Shown: one piece after another, positions 48,225 through 58,964 of the stretch
Position numbering within the stretch: position 1 is the first letter of the stretch
Layout of the letters: each line of letters begins with the position of its first letter
Assembly: GCF_000300875.1 (NCBI RefSeq)
Contig: NZ_AMSG01000007.1
Coordinates: 1-64,000, forward strand
DNA: 64,000 nucleotides
Source of the DNA: Galbibacter marinus
Lineage (GTDB): Bacteria > Bacteroidota > Bacteroidia > Flavobacteriales > Flavobacteriaceae
Direction: 5' to 3'
Notes under the pieces: model-generated
Told to the model about the DNA's origin: nothing
The model's input: the letters and a program-made list of their open reading frames with translations, nothing else
Databases searched by the model: none
Position numbers and translations under genes: made by a program

Positions 48225-49976
48225 CTACCACCCTTGGTTTTGAATAAGCTTATCATATTTTAAAACCTCACTAAAAGGGATTGGACCATATTGCATATAA
48301 TCTTCAAAAACCCTATTTTCTACCGTTATGGTTTGATGAGTATTATTAGTGATACTTACTCCACTAGCTGGAGTGGTTAAATCATTTCCCCAGCGACGTA
48401 TATCCCAAAAACGGAATCCTTCAAAACAGAGTTCTAATCGACGTTCGTTTCTAATAAGATCTCGCATGCTCGCTGGATCTTGTGCCATAGCCTCTAGATA
48501 CGCATCTGGTTGGGTAATCCCTGCACGCTCACGTATTCTAGAGATAACATCATAGGCTGAGAAACCATGGGCTCCAGTACCTTTTGGTCCCCAAGCTTCA
48601 TTAGCTGCCTCAGCGTAAATCAGATATAACTGAGTATAGCGCATTCTTGAGGTATAATGTTGCTGTGTATTATTCACCACAGGGTCTAAATTAACGTCTT
48701 GCCTTAGCAGTTTTCTTAGATAATAACCTGTCCTAGTTGAAGTTTCAACAGCATTTAAGGCATCGTTGGTGGTGCCATCGGCTGCTGTAGTAATGGTCAC
48801 ATTGTTGGCTCCTGCAGTACTTTGATTCACCACCACATAGTGGTTTAATCTTGGATCTCTATTAGCATAAGGATTTGAAGGATCAAATCCACTAGCTGGA
48901 TCATCAATAGGATAACCATTTGCCATTGGGAACGCATCCACTAAGTTTTGAGTTGGATTAATCTCTCCCTCACCAAATAGTGTTGGTGGGAAATTACGTC
49001 TCTCCAAATCATTGGTTTCTACCACATCAGTTCTCCAAATAATCTCTGGTGGGTTGTTACCACCTCCAATTCCACTTATGATGGAAGTATTTTTATACCA
49101 GGTATGTCCGTTTTCTGCAATACCAGCTACGCCTCCATTTTCAACTAGCACCTCAGCAGCGTAATTGGCTACATCAGCCCAAGTGGTAGTATTTCCTTGC
49201 GCGTAAGCTGGACTAGCAGCCAGTAAAGCGGCTTGCGCTCTAATGGTTTTAGCTATTCTTCCAGTCATTCTCTGTTTGGCATACTCCCCAAAAACTCGGT
49301 TGTAATCCGCTAGGTTTGAATAACCTTCTGGAAGTGTTTCTACGGTTTCATAATCCAAAGGGAGTAGTATCTCTGCTTGGGCTACATCCTGATATAATTG
49401 TTGCATACACTGCTCGAATGTGGCTCTTGGCTGATTAAAATCAGATCCAGTTTCTTCTGGTTCCAATAAAATCGGCACCCCTAAAAGTTCACCGTTAGCC
49501 CACCCAGCGGAAGTACGTAAAAGGTAGTACATATACAATGCTCTTAACCCGTATGCCTCTCCTTTAAGTCGATCGTTAAACATCTGACTAATTTGCTCAT
49601 CTGTAGACCAAGTAACTTTATCGGCCTCTGCTAAGAAGATGTTGATATACTGAATTGCGGCACGTGCGTTTCTCCATTGATCAAAAGGATTGTTTTGAGC
49701 GGTCCACTGCCCAGTGGCAACCTCGCGGTAGTTGTTACTATTTACCGTACCAACAGCATTACTAACCGCATCGTCCGTGGCCACATCATCAAAGGAATAC
49801 CCATTATTTGGCAATCGCGTATAGCCATTGAGTAAAATACCCTGGGCGTATTCCGCTTCATCATACATATCATCAAGGCTTCTATTGTTCTCTATAGCGG
49901 GTTCTATAAGATCATCACAACCGGTAATTGCAACGACTAAAAATAAAAGAAGTAGTAGTTTACTTTTCATTTCCAA
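48225..49976 (-). CDS. SusD/RagB family nutrient-binding lipoprotein
   Basis: A 583-residue SusD homologue with a lipoprotein signal ending at Cys20 (AITGC). TPR-like helices include LRALYMYYLLRT. The conserved end of the family, RNERRLELCFEGFRFWDIRRW, appears near residue 515 (in part). SusD proteins cap their SusC partner and bind the glycan. It lies 14 bases after the second susC, to which it pairs (xusD position). Confidence 0.94.
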   Translation of the reverse strand: MEMKSKLLLLLFLVVAITGCDDLIEPAIENNRSLDDMYDEAEYAQGILLNGYTRLPNNGYSFDDVATDDAVSNAVGTVNSNNYREVATGQWTAQNNPFDQWRNARAAIQYINIFLAEADKVTWSTDEQISQMFNDRLKGEAYGLRALYMYYLLRTSAGWANGELLGVPILLEPEETGSDFNQPRATFEQCMQQLYQDVAQAEILLPLDYETVETLPEGYSNLADYNRVFGEYAKQRMTGRIAKTIRAQAALLAASPAYAQGNTTTWADVANYAAEVLVENGGVAGIAENGHTWYKNTSIISGIGGGNNPPEIIWRTDVVETNDLERRNFPPTLFGEGEINPTQNLVDAFPMANGYPIDDPASGFDPSNPYANRDPRLNHYVVVNQSTAGANNVTITTAADGTTNDALNAVETSTRTGYYLRKLLRQDVNLDPVVNNTQQHYTSRMRYTQLYLIYAEAANEAWGPKGTGAHGFSAYDVISRIRERAGITQPDAYLEAMAQDPASMRDLIRNERRLELCFEGFRFWDIRRWGNDLTTPASGVSITNNTHQTITVENRVFEDYMQYGPIPFSEVLKYDKLIQNQGW

Positions 49977-49990
49977 TTTTGTTTTAATTT

Positions 49991-52900
49991 TTAAAATATT
50001 GCTTTTACACCCAAGTTGAAAAATCGATTCTGTGGAGTTCCTCCAACATTTAACTCGAGTACTTCACGATTAGAAGACACAGTTAATAGATTGGATCCAC
50101 TTATATAAACACCCAATTCGTTTACAAAGGATTTTGCGAACAGTGTATTGGGTAAGTTATAGGATATCTGAACCTTGGCAAGATCAAAACGATCAGTGCT
50201 ATAGAGCCAGAAATCTGAGGATCTAAAGTTATTGTTGCTATTGGTGGTGGTTAGCCTTGGATAGCTCGCCGTTTCACTTGTCTCTGGGGTCCAACGATCG
50301 CGAGCTATAATGGAATACTTATCCTCGGCATCCATCCAGAAATAGGAACTGTTTTTCATAGCGTGGGCTCCAAATCGTCCAACTCCTAGGGCAAAAAAGG
50401 TGAAATCTTTCCATTTGGCAGTGAAATTCACCCCTAAGGTTAAGGGAGAACCAAACCAGCCTCCTTTGGCTAAGTATACCTCATCTTGGGTATCGATGAT
50501 TCCATCGTTGTTTTGATCCTTATATTTTATATCCCCTGGGGCTACTTGACCAAAACTCTGGGTGGGTGAGTTTTCAATTTCTTCAATACTGGAGAAAAAA
50601 CCATCATTCTCTAGGCCCCATATAGCATCCATAGGGTTACCTTTTCTATTTTGATAAGCATCCTCAAACATTTCAGCTCGTTTTGTGGCTGTTGTCTTGT
50701 AATAAGTACCAACCAATCCTAAGGTAGTTTCCACCTGGCCAAATTGCTCCTTCCAATTGATATTAAAATCAAAACCAATACGCTGATCCTGGTTGTAATT
50801 CACATAAGGAATAAAGGAAGAGTTTGGCCAATAGGTTATAAAGTGACTTGGATAAAGTATATCGGCCTGTACTACACCTCCAGATATTTCATTGGCGAAA
50901 AAGGATCCTTGAATTTGTAGCCTCTTATCAAGCAAGGAAGCTTCTACCCCTAGGTTAATTTCTTTTCTTTTAGCGAAGGTTAAGTCGTTATTCTCCCCTC
51001 TTCTAGAATCTGTGGATTGACTTAAAGCACCGTCTCTCCAGTTAAACCAAGCACCATCGGTTTGGGTGTAGATACTCTGGTATAAGAAGTAATCATCTAT
51101 ATCGATATCGGTGTGAAGAATCCCTGCAGAGACGGTAAACTTAAGCTCATCTACCACATCAGAATTACTTAAGAAATCTTCCTCACTTAAACGCCAACCA
51201 AGTGAAATGGTCGGTGAAAATGCCTGACGATTTCCCTCTGGTAGTTTTGCAGAATGTACTAAAGCGCCACTAAAATTTACAAAGTATTTATCCATGTAAT
51301 CATAGCCTAAATACAAACCTAAATTGGCATTACTGGTACGGTGGTACTGCTCTGATATAGATTGCTGGAATCCATTGGCTAGTAGAATAGCCGATAGGTT
51401 GTGATGTTGCTCAAATACCGTTTCATAATTAAATTGCCCTGAGAATGAAATCGTTTGTCTATACCAGCTTTCACTGATGTTCTGAACTCCTGATTTGGCG
51501 TCCTGCCCATATTGAGTTAGTCCAGAAATTAAATCTGATCCGTTATAATTGGTCCAGCTTGGCTGATAAACCGCATACTGGTTGTTATATGATTGATTAT
51601 ATGAAGTTGAATAATCCACCCCAAATTTTGAATGGAAACTCAATCCTTCTAAAACACTTCCAAGATCCGCTCCTACACCAGTATTAAACTGAAATTGTCT
51701 ACTGGTAAAGTTATTGCTTCCTCCAGCATAGATGGCTGCAAATGGATTGGTTTGATCCAATTGCGTTCCTCCCAAAAGATACTTTCCATTAATAATATAA
51801 CTACTGTTATTTACATACTGCATCGAGCTCTCATCACTCGGTTCAATCATATCAATGGGAATTAGAGGAGCAAATCTATTTGGTCTTAAAGTGGCGGCAT
51901 TTGCCCAGTAGTCAGTATTTACACCCCAGCCATTGTAATATACTGCCGATGCATCTACTGTGGCATAGAGGGCTTTGCTAATGTTAATATCAACATTTCC
52001 TCGGATATTAAATCGTTGGGTTCTGTTGTTTTCTGCTTCACCAAAGTCCATAAGACTACCAGCGGTATAAAAACCTAAGTTGGTATAGTATTGAGCAGTC
52101 TCATTACCTCCAGTAATTTGAGCTGATGCATCATAGCGATTATAAGTTTGCTTCAAATATTCAGAAGAGTAATAATTCACATCTGGATATCTGTAAGGAT
52201 TGCTTCCAGAGGCATAATTATAAATTGTCTCATCACTGTAGAGTTGACTTAATCCATCATTTGCTCTTGCCTCATTATAGAGGGTCATGTACTCGGCGGA
52301 ACCTAAATATTTTGGAAAACTTTTAGGAACAAATATCCCAGCGTTTACATTAACTTCAATTTCTTGCTTTTGTACCTTCCCTCTTTTTGTGGTGATTTGA
52401 ACGACGCCTTTAGCTGCTTGGCTTCCGTATAGAGCGACTGCGGAAATCCCTTTCAATAAACTAATTTGCTCGATTTCAGTAGGATTAACACTACCAGCAT
52501 CACGTGGAATTCCATCGATAAGAACCAAATATTTATCCATTCCCCAGAGATTGCCGTGGAATCCGTTGATCATACCATCTAGATTCTCAAATGTACTGGT
52601 ATTATAATTCTTCTCCATGAGATCTTCATAGTCTAGTACGGAAACCCCATCAATTAAATTTCTCTTTTCGACGCTTCTAAAGGCAACATTGACATCCGAA
52701 AACTCATCCAATGGTTTGAGAAGTATATTACTCAAATCTGGTTTAACCATCACTGTTTTAGACCTATAATCTGATGCCGCAATGACCAATTCAGAATACA
52801 ATCTTGTAGTGATAGCAAAACTACCTACAGAATCGGTAAGGACCTGCTCACCAGATTCTCCTCTGACGGTCGCACCCACTAGAGGTGCCCCTTTTTTGCC

Positions 52901-53008
52901 TCTGACGGTCGCCTGCAGATCAATTTGATCTGAGGTTTGAGCGATTCCCATTAATGGAAACAATGCAATTAGTGCACAAAAGGCTATTTTAAATTTTATA
53001 TTATTCAT
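49991..53008 (-). CDS. SusC/RagA family TonB-linked outer membrane protein
   Basis: A 1005-residue TonB-dependent transporter with signal peptide 1-23. The N-terminal carboxypeptidase-regulatory domain (VRGKKGAPLVGATVRG) is short and degenerate. The plug has LIDGIPRDAGSVNPTEIEQI and LYGSQAAKGVVQITTKRG, and the barrel ends in LGVKAIF with a terminal Phe. It differs strongly from the first susC and imports oligosaccharides with the SusD encoded next (xusC position). Confidence 0.95.
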   Translation of the reverse strand: MNNIKFKIAFCALIALFPLMGIAQTSDQIDLQATVRGKKGAPLVGATVRGESGEQVLTDSVGSFAITTRLYSELVIAASDYRSKTVMVKPDLSNILLKPLDEFSDVNVAFRSVEKRNLIDGVSVLDYEDLMEKNYNTSTFENLDGMINGFHGNLWGMDKYLVLIDGIPRDAGSVNPTEIEQISLLKGISAVALYGSQAAKGVVQITTKRGKVQKQEIEVNVNAGIFVPKSFPKYLGSAEYMTLYNEARANDGLSQLYSDETIYNYASGSNPYRYPDVNYYSSEYLKQTYNRYDASAQITGGNETAQYYTNLGFYTAGSLMDFGEAENNRTQRFNIRGNVDINISKALYATVDASAVYYNGWGVNTDYWANAATLRPNRFAPLIPIDMIEPSDESSMQYVNNSSYIINGKYLLGGTQLDQTNPFAAIYAGGSNNFTSRQFQFNTGVGADLGSVLEGLSFHSKFGVDYSTSYNQSYNNQYAVYQPSWTNYNGSDLISGLTQYGQDAKSGVQNISESWYRQTISFSGQFNYETVFEQHHNLSAILLANGFQQSISEQYHRTSNANLGLYLGYDYMDKYFVNFSGALVHSAKLPEGNRQAFSPTISLGWRLSEEDFLSNSDVVDELKFTVSAGILHTDIDIDDYFLYQSIYTQTDGAWFNWRDGALSQSTDSRRGENNDLTFAKRKEINLGVEASLLDKRLQIQGSFFANEISGGVVQADILYPSHFITYWPNSSFIPYVNYNQDQRIGFDFNINWKEQFGQVETTLGLVGTYYKTTATKRAEMFEDAYQNRKGNPMDAIWGLENDGFFSSIEEIENSPTQSFGQVAPGDIKYKDQNNDGIIDTQDEVYLAKGGWFGSPLTLGVNFTAKWKDFTFFALGVGRFGAHAMKNSSYFWMDAEDKYSIIARDRWTPETSETASYPRLTTTNSNNNFRSSDFWLYSTDRFDLAKVQISYNLPNTLFAKSFVNELGVYISGSNLLTVSSNREVLELNVGGTPQNRFFNLGVKAIF

Positions 53009-53039
53009 TCTTTATTTCTTTAAGTTGAACACTATGTGG

Positions 53040-54929
53040 TTACCAGCCTGGATTTTGGCTAAATTCCAAGTACATATTTACATCTACATTTTTTAGAGGT
53101 AGCCAATAGTGCTTGCTACTAAAATTTCTTTCTAGAATTATTTCTTCCCTTAGGTTTAGTACTCGATTTTGGGAAGGATCATCGGTGTTGAGTTCACCCG
53201 CTCTATCAAATTCAACAGATTTCTTGAGCGTATAAGGACTTTCTATAAGCAACAACCAACGTCTTAGGTCGTTGAATCGGTGTCCTTCAAACGCCAACTC
53301 TACAGCTCGTTCTCTACGAACTTCACCCATAAAAGCATCCAAACTTCCCAAAAACTCACCTGCTACAGGTCCTACCCCAGCACGCTGTCTTACATGGTTA
53401 ATGGCATCCACAGCAGTCTTACTAAATCCAGAAACTTGACCTGAAGGTGATCCATACCCTTGAGCGGCTGCTTCCGCATACATTAGATATACACCAGAAA
53501 GCCTCATATATGGCAAGTGGATATTCAGGTTATTTCCATAACCATAACCGTCATCATACTTATTGGCGGTTCTTGGAATGAACTTATAGAGCAAGTACCC
53601 TGTTCTACTTCCTGTAGATATGTTTCTATAACTACCTCCAGTAAAAAGGTTGGCATAGCGGTTAAACTCCTCCTCTGGTGGCATCGAACCTTGAACGGCG
53701 CGAACCCCATCAAACATAATGTCGTTGTAGAATCTTGGATCTCTATTTCTCCAAGGGTACTCAGGATCATATCCTGAAGTAGGGTCAGCTTGGGTAATGT
53801 CATCAATAGGCATTCCGTTAGCCATTCCATATAGGTCTACATAATTTGCAGTAGGTAGAAATTTGACATCACCGTCCGTTAAAATTGGTGAAGGCTGATA
53901 TTGTTTAGCCGTACCATAGGTGGATCCATGTGCTCCAAAGTAAGGACCTCTAAAAATAGCCTCTGTACTCCCTGGGATTTGCCAATTCTGACCTGTGGTA
54001 TAGAAATTCAAATGATAATCTGAAAATGGCACTAAAGAATAATCAGCCTGACCAGATTCAGTAAGGTTAAGTAATTCTGCAAAGGCTTCCGCTGCCTTTT
54101 GAGCATACGCCGTGTTGTAACCAGAATTTCCAGTAGATTCTCTGTTCATCAGAGGACTTGCCGCCCATAAATAGTTCTTACCTAGATATCCAAGAGCCAT
54201 TATTTTATTGATACGCAGTTGGTTTTTACCTAAGGTTGCAGTACCAGCTGCGGTATCGTCCCAATCAATTGGCAACAAATTAGCAGCCTCACGAAAATCC
54301 TGAGCAGCAAGATCAGCTGCTTCATGATAACTCAGTCTTGGCAATTGCAATGGTTCATCACTTGGCAAGACCTCATTTATATAAGGTAATCCTCCAAAAT
54401 ATTGGATAAACTGAAAATGAAACCATGCTCTAAAGAACAAGAGTTGCCCCTTAATCAAGTCCTTCTCTTCTTGGCTTGCGTCAGTTAGTAGTTCTAAATT
54501 GGCTAGCCCTATATTGGTTTTTCTAATTCCATACCAACCTAATTGCCAAAGAGATTTAGTAAACCTGTCATCATTGGTATTGGTGTTATTTCTATCCATC
54601 CAACCTGCTTGCCAACCATCAAATTCTGATTGCCATCCCCAAAAGTCTCCATTTTCAATCTTACATAAAAAGTGAAAATCTCTAGCTGTTGATTGAATTT
54701 CATCATCACCCCAGTTCCAGGAATTTGTCCAATAGGCATTGGTGAAATCTGGAATACAGTGATACAGTTCTTCTGTAAAGCCCTGAAAATTGGTGAAATT
54801 CTTAAATGCTTCTGTTTCTGAAACAATGGATTCATCTTCCCTATCCAAATACTTCTCACAGGAAGAAATCACAGCCATCGTACCAATGGCAAAGCTAAAT
54901 TTTATAATATTTTTTAAGTACTTTTTCAT
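53040..54929 (-). CDS. SusD/RagB family nutrient-binding lipoprotein
   Basis: A 629-residue SusD homologue with lipoprotein signal ending at Cys24 (AVISSC). The FFRAWFHFQFIQYFGG helix and the RRERAVELAFEGHRFNDLRRW signature near the C-terminus are intact. It starts 11 bases after the first susC stops and belongs to that pair (xusB position). It binds xylan-derived oligosaccharides at the cell surface. Confidence 0.95.
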   Translation of the reverse strand: MKKYLKNIIKFSFAIGTMAVISSCEKYLDREDESIVSETEAFKNFTNFQGFTEELYHCIPDFTNAYWTNSWNWGDDEIQSTARDFHFLCKIENGDFWGWQSEFDGWQAGWMDRNNTNTNDDRFTKSLWQLGWYGIRKTNIGLANLELLTDASQEEKDLIKGQLLFFRAWFHFQFIQYFGGLPYINEVLPSDEPLQLPRLSYHEAADLAAQDFREAANLLPIDWDDTAAGTATLGKNQLRINKIMALGYLGKNYLWAASPLMNRESTGNSGYNTAYAQKAAEAFAELLNLTESGQADYSLVPFSDYHLNFYTTGQNWQIPGSTEAIFRGPYFGAHGSTYGTAKQYQPSPILTDGDVKFLPTANYVDLYGMANGMPIDDITQADPTSGYDPEYPWRNRDPRFYNDIMFDGVRAVQGSMPPEEEFNRYANLFTGGSYRNISTGSRTGYLLYKFIPRTANKYDDGYGYGNNLNIHLPYMRLSGVYLMYAEAAAQGYGSPSGQVSGFSKTAVDAINHVRQRAGVGPVAGEFLGSLDAFMGEVRRERAVELAFEGHRFNDLRRWLLLIESPYTLKKSVEFDRAGELNTDDPSQNRVLNLREEIILERNFSSKHYWLPLKNVDVNMYLEFSQNPGW

Positions 54930-54940
54930 ACGAGGCTAGT

Positions 54941-57900
54941 TTAAAATGTAATATTTACTCCTAAGTTATATCGCTTCACAGTAGGGTAAGCTCCCTGAGA
55001 CGCCCAGCCTGTACCTGCAAAGTTTGATTCCCTATCATCTGGCATATCCGACCATAAGAAAAGGTTGTTTCCATTGAGGTAGATCCGAAGGTCTTGAATC
55101 CCTAATCGTTGTGCCAAACTGGATTTTGCATCAAACGTATAGGCTATTTCAGCATTTTTAAGTCGTACGTAAGAACCATCATAGAAAAATCTATTGGCGT
55201 CATTAAATCCACTAGGAGTGGTAAGCCATCTCGGCATAGGAGTATCTCCGTTGATATTGTCTTTTGACCAATAACTACCCTCATCATACACGATATGATT
55301 CTGACTGGTTAAACTTCCTAAAACTACCTGACGCGTAACATTGTTAACTCCATAGAATTGTACATAAGCACTAAATCCTTTCCAATCAACCCCTGTGGTT
55401 ATATTATAGGTGTTTTGTGGAGAGCCCGTAAAGCCGTATGGAATATTATCATATGAATCTATGACCCCATCTGCATTATAGTCTATAATGTGATAATTTC
55501 CAGGTAATTTTTGACTGTCATTCGCATTGTGAATGGTACTTGCATAAAGCTCATCCCAGGTATTGTAGTATCCTGGTGTGACGTGCGAATAGGCTTGTCC
55601 TATTTGCAATCCTTGTCTTTTTTGGTAATCTGGTAATAAAGCAGGATCATCTGCATAGATCACCTCATTTTTAGAATGAGTCATATTGATGTTAGACCAA
55701 AGTCTTAGACCATTTTGGAATCTATGGCTTAGGTTAAGGTCAAATTCAAAACCTTTATTTACCACATGTCCCAGATTTGCAACTGGAGCATCAGTACCAA
55801 AATAGGATGGTATCGCCCTATCACCACCGTTTATTAAAATATCGGTTCTCTCATCTTTAAAGTAATCAAAGCTCCCTGAGATAAAACCATTGAGAAATCC
55901 AAAATCAACCCCAATGTTTGTTTTCTTCACCTTTTCCCAAGACACTTCAGGGTTTCCTACGGATTGCTCGGTATACCAAGTGTATGGGCTTTGTTCGGCT
56001 CCTTCGCCTGTTATTCCAAGTCTTGCTTGACCGCTATAGCCCCATTGAGTCATGTATAAGAATCTTCCAGCAACATTATCATCTCCAATTTCTCCGTAGT
56101 TCGCTCTGAGTTTAATCAGATCTATAAAAGAGGCCGACTCAAGGAAGTTTTCTCTAGAAACGATCCAACCAATCCCTCCTGAGGAGAAGAAAGCAAATCG
56201 ATTTTCAGGGCTAAATTTCTCGGATCCATTATACGCCCCGTTGTACTCAAAGGTGTATTTGTTATCTAAGGTATAGGTAGTTCTAAAAACCCAATCTTCT
56301 CTATATCGGGGTATTTCACTACCCGTAGCATTTTCATTTCTATTCATAAGACCCATAACAGAAACATCGTGTCGCCCACCAAAATTTTTGGCATATCTCA
56401 ACTGTAATTGATAGAATAATTTTCTGTGAGAAGCCCAGTCTCGAACTGAACCTGCGCTTGGCGACCATTTCACCCCTTCTTGAAAATCAAAACGGCTATT
56501 GGGATCATAAGCTTTTTTATAAAGGATCGTCCCTGTAACAGGGTCTATCCATTTTTCTTGTGCGTCATTATACAAATCATTCACTCCGCGATCACCTTCA
56601 ACGAAGGTGTTATCAAGTGCAATAGTTCCACTGAAATCAAGACCGTCAAAAATCATATCCAGATCTTGGTTTAAGGTGAAGTTTGTTGTTAAACGGGTGG
56701 TAGTTACATATTGAACACCACTTAGACCTAAGACTCTAGCAGAGTTGGTCGCAGCTCCTTCATTAGGGGCATAATATCCCCAAGTTCCATCTGAATACTG
56801 AGGAAGGAAAACATCTGGTGCTGTACTATAGGCAGCGACCCACATGCTGTACTCACTACCATCAGCTCCCCATGGACTTTTCTTTACTCCACGAGATCCT
56901 GATAGGTTTACTTGAAACAAGGTCGAAGGTGTTAGTTGGAAGTCAAGGTTTCCTCGTACATTCAAACGATTATATCCATAACCAGGTTCATACCCTCTGC
57001 TATTATCATATTTTTGCATCAAATCTCCCTCTCTCAGGAAATCTGCTGATGTAAAGTATTTTACAAAATCTGTTCCCCCGCTTACGTTGACATTTGCGTT
57101 GTAAGACATCGCATAATCTTGAAATAGCGTTTCAGCCCAATCGACATTTGGGTATCGCTCTCGTTCATCCTGATTGGCAGGGTTTCGGTATTTATCAATA
57201 ATATCTAATGGCAAATAATCATTCCAACCATTAGGGTTTAAACCAAGTTCATTTTCAATGGCCCGGTTTCGAACCATCAATGCGCCATAAGAATCAAGCT
57301 TTCCAGGTAGCTTGGATGGCACTTTCATGGTAGTGTTAACTCTAACCCGTATGGTTGCTTCTCCTTTTTTACCCCTTTTTGTGGTCACCAGAATTACACC
57401 ATTTGCTCCACGAACACCGTAAACAGCTGTAGCCGAGGCATCCTTTAAGACAGAGATGGATTCCACTGAACTTATGGCAACACTTGACATAGGTCTTTCT
57501 ACTCCATCTACGAGAATAAGGGGTTCAGAATTATTCCATGTACTTTGTCCGCGAATTAGGATTCTAGGTTCTTCTTCCCCTGGCATCCCTGTACTTGCAC
57601 TAGTGATTACACCAGGCACATTCCCTGTTAAAGCTGATCCAATACTGGACACCCCTCCGGTTCGCTCTAAAACTTCACCACCTACTTCTACAATAGAGGC
57701 AACAACTGCTTCTTTTTTTTGCTCACCATATCCTACTATAACAACTTCTTCTAAGGTTTGTGAATCAATATCCATGATTATATTAATCTCAGACTGATTG
57801 TTGATCTTTCGCTCAACAGTCTTAAAGCCAATATAACTATAGACCAGTGTAGCATCAGAAGGTGCATTAATCGAATAATTTCCTTCCATATCCGTAACTG

Positions 57901-58138
57901 CACCGACCCCAGGCACTTCTTTAATAAGCACGTTTACACCTGGAATACCGAGGTTGTCTTCTGAAGAAACAACCCGTCCAGTAATAGTGTTTTGTACGCT
58001 GTCGCTGGCGTAAAGGGTGGGAGAAAAAAGAAATAGAATCAAAAGCCCCAAAACCATAGTAATAGTCCGGTTAGGGCAACTTAGTAAATTTATTTTCATA
58101 TTAAAATGTTTTAAACTCTTGATAAAATGATTAGACAT
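54941..58138 (-). CDS. SusC/RagA family TonB-linked outer membrane protein
   Basis: A 1065-residue TonB-dependent oligosaccharide transporter, first gene of the xylan locus. Signal peptide, then the regulatory domain ITGRVVSSEDNLGIPGVNVLI, the TonB-box region EVVIVGYGEQKKEAV, the plug with LIRGQSTW and YGVRGANGVILVTTKRG, and a 22-strand barrel ending in LGVNITF. The start could also be ATG 58099 (MKINLL), 13 residues later; the longer form is kept because many SusC begin with a similar extension. xusA position. Confidence 0.95.
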   Translation of the reverse strand: MSNHFIKSLKHFNMKINLLSCPNRTITMVLGLLILFLFSPTLYASDSVQNTITGRVVSSEDNLGIPGVNVLIKEVPGVGAVTDMEGNYSINAPSDATLVYSYIGFKTVERKINNQSEINIIMDIDSQTLEEVVIVGYGEQKKEAVVASIVEVGGEVLERTGGVSSIGSALTGNVPGVITSASTGMPGEEEPRILIRGQSTWNNSEPLILVDGVERPMSSVAISSVESISVLKDASATAVYGVRGANGVILVTTKRGKKGEATIRVRVNTTMKVPSKLPGKLDSYGALMVRNRAIENELGLNPNGWNDYLPLDIIDKYRNPANQDERERYPNVDWAETLFQDYAMSYNANVNVSGGTDFVKYFTSADFLREGDLMQKYDNSRGYEPGYGYNRLNVRGNLDFQLTPSTLFQVNLSGSRGVKKSPWGADGSEYSMWVAAYSTAPDVFLPQYSDGTWGYYAPNEGAATNSARVLGLSGVQYVTTTRLTTNFTLNQDLDMIFDGLDFSGTIALDNTFVEGDRGVNDLYNDAQEKWIDPVTGTILYKKAYDPNSRFDFQEGVKWSPSAGSVRDWASHRKLFYQLQLRYAKNFGGRHDVSVMGLMNRNENATGSEIPRYREDWVFRTTYTLDNKYTFEYNGAYNGSEKFSPENRFAFFSSGGIGWIVSRENFLESASFIDLIKLRANYGEIGDDNVAGRFLYMTQWGYSGQARLGITGEGAEQSPYTWYTEQSVGNPEVSWEKVKKTNIGVDFGFLNGFISGSFDYFKDERTDILINGGDRAIPSYFGTDAPVANLGHVVNKGFEFDLNLSHRFQNGLRLWSNINMTHSKNEVIYADDPALLPDYQKRQGLQIGQAYSHVTPGYYNTWDELYASTIHNANDSQKLPGNYHIIDYNADGVIDSYDNIPYGFTGSPQNTYNITTGVDWKGFSAYVQFYGVNNVTRQVVLGSLTSQNHIVYDEGSYWSKDNINGDTPMPRWLTTPSGFNDANRFFYDGSYVRLKNAEIAYTFDAKSSLAQRLGIQDLRIYLNGNNLFLWSDMPDDRESNFAGTGWASQGAYPTVKRYNLGVNITF

Positions 58139-58434
58139 CGCTTCAGATAACTGACCAATTACAACCTATAACGTTGTAGTAGTTAGCGATACAAAAAAGC
58201 GATAGTTCTTGAATCATTCCAGATGGGTTTATCCATTTTTTGAAAAGAAGATTCTGGGTGTGATGTTGTGTAAAAGTGTTTCATTTTTGGTGGATTAGTT
58301 TAATTATTTAAATTGGTTTTCCTTCTTTATGGGTTACTTTAATTCCTTATACTGAAATAAAAATTTTAAGTATTTAAGGAGTAGCACTACTTTTAAAAGA
58401 AGCATATGTTAATTATTCCTTAAAACAATTGTCT

Positions 58435-58466
58435 CAAATATATCTGTTAATTAGTCTGGCGAACAA
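58435..58466 (-). promoter_or_regulatory. candidate promoter of the xylan locus
   Basis: On the minus strand TTG at 58466-58464 and TATATTTG at 58442-58435 are spaced by 21 bases, a complete match to the Bacteroidetes pattern. It is the best candidate in the 826-base region, about 300 bases from the first susC. Confidence 0.45.
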
Positions 58467-58930
58467 TTGCATGTTACAAATACATTACACTATGTTACAT
58501 TAGCCTTTAGGCAGGAGAAATAAGGGATAAAATCGATCTAAATTTCGACTAAAATAGGATTATTTTAAAGGTTAATTATCTGATTTTTAGCTATTAGGAA
58601 AGAATGGGATAATCTACATGAACTATATTGCTTAAAAATGTTAATTTTACACTTAAGTTGTGACTTTGGACTAAAAAACTCAATAAAAAGGTTGTAAAAA
58701 ATGAAAAATACGCCATTGTCATATTCAATTTCGCGTTGATTTTAGGCAAAATCGTCTGAGTGATAGTATAAATTTTAGCAAAATGCGAATTGAGTAAATA
58801 AAAGTGCCTATAAACAAACTGGGCTGATTCTTATCTCCAAATCACATCGATGGGAGTAGCCTTGTTGATATTTAGATATAAGGTATTAAAAGATTAAAAT
58901 AGAAACACAATAATAAACTAATCTAAATAA

Positions 58931-58955
58931 CGGCAGTATACTGTATCTACTGCCG
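58931..58955. repeat. perfect 8-bp inverted repeat beside the IS end
   Basis: CGGCAGTA and TACTGCCG flank a 9-base loop, 9 bases outside the left terminal repeat of the IS fossil. There is no T run on either strand, so it is not an obvious terminator. It may be a protein-binding site or an insertion hot spot. Confidence 0.55.
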
Positions 58956-58964
58956 AATCTCGGT

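Larger units (their letters stand above)
58139..58964. other. 826-base region without genes upstream of the xylan locus
   Basis: AT-rich sequence between the first susC and the IS fossil. I see no protein frame of credible length and no RNA gene. It holds the predicted promoter of the locus at 58435-58466 and a hairpin at 58931-58955. The long gap implies a leader of roughly 290 bases before susC, or an untranslated decayed segment. Confidence 0.55.

Noticed and set aside
48191-48256. Upstream extension of the surface glycan-binding lipoprotein
   Set aside because: The added 22 residues would place the lipoprotein signal inside the protein; they also overlap the end of the susD gene.
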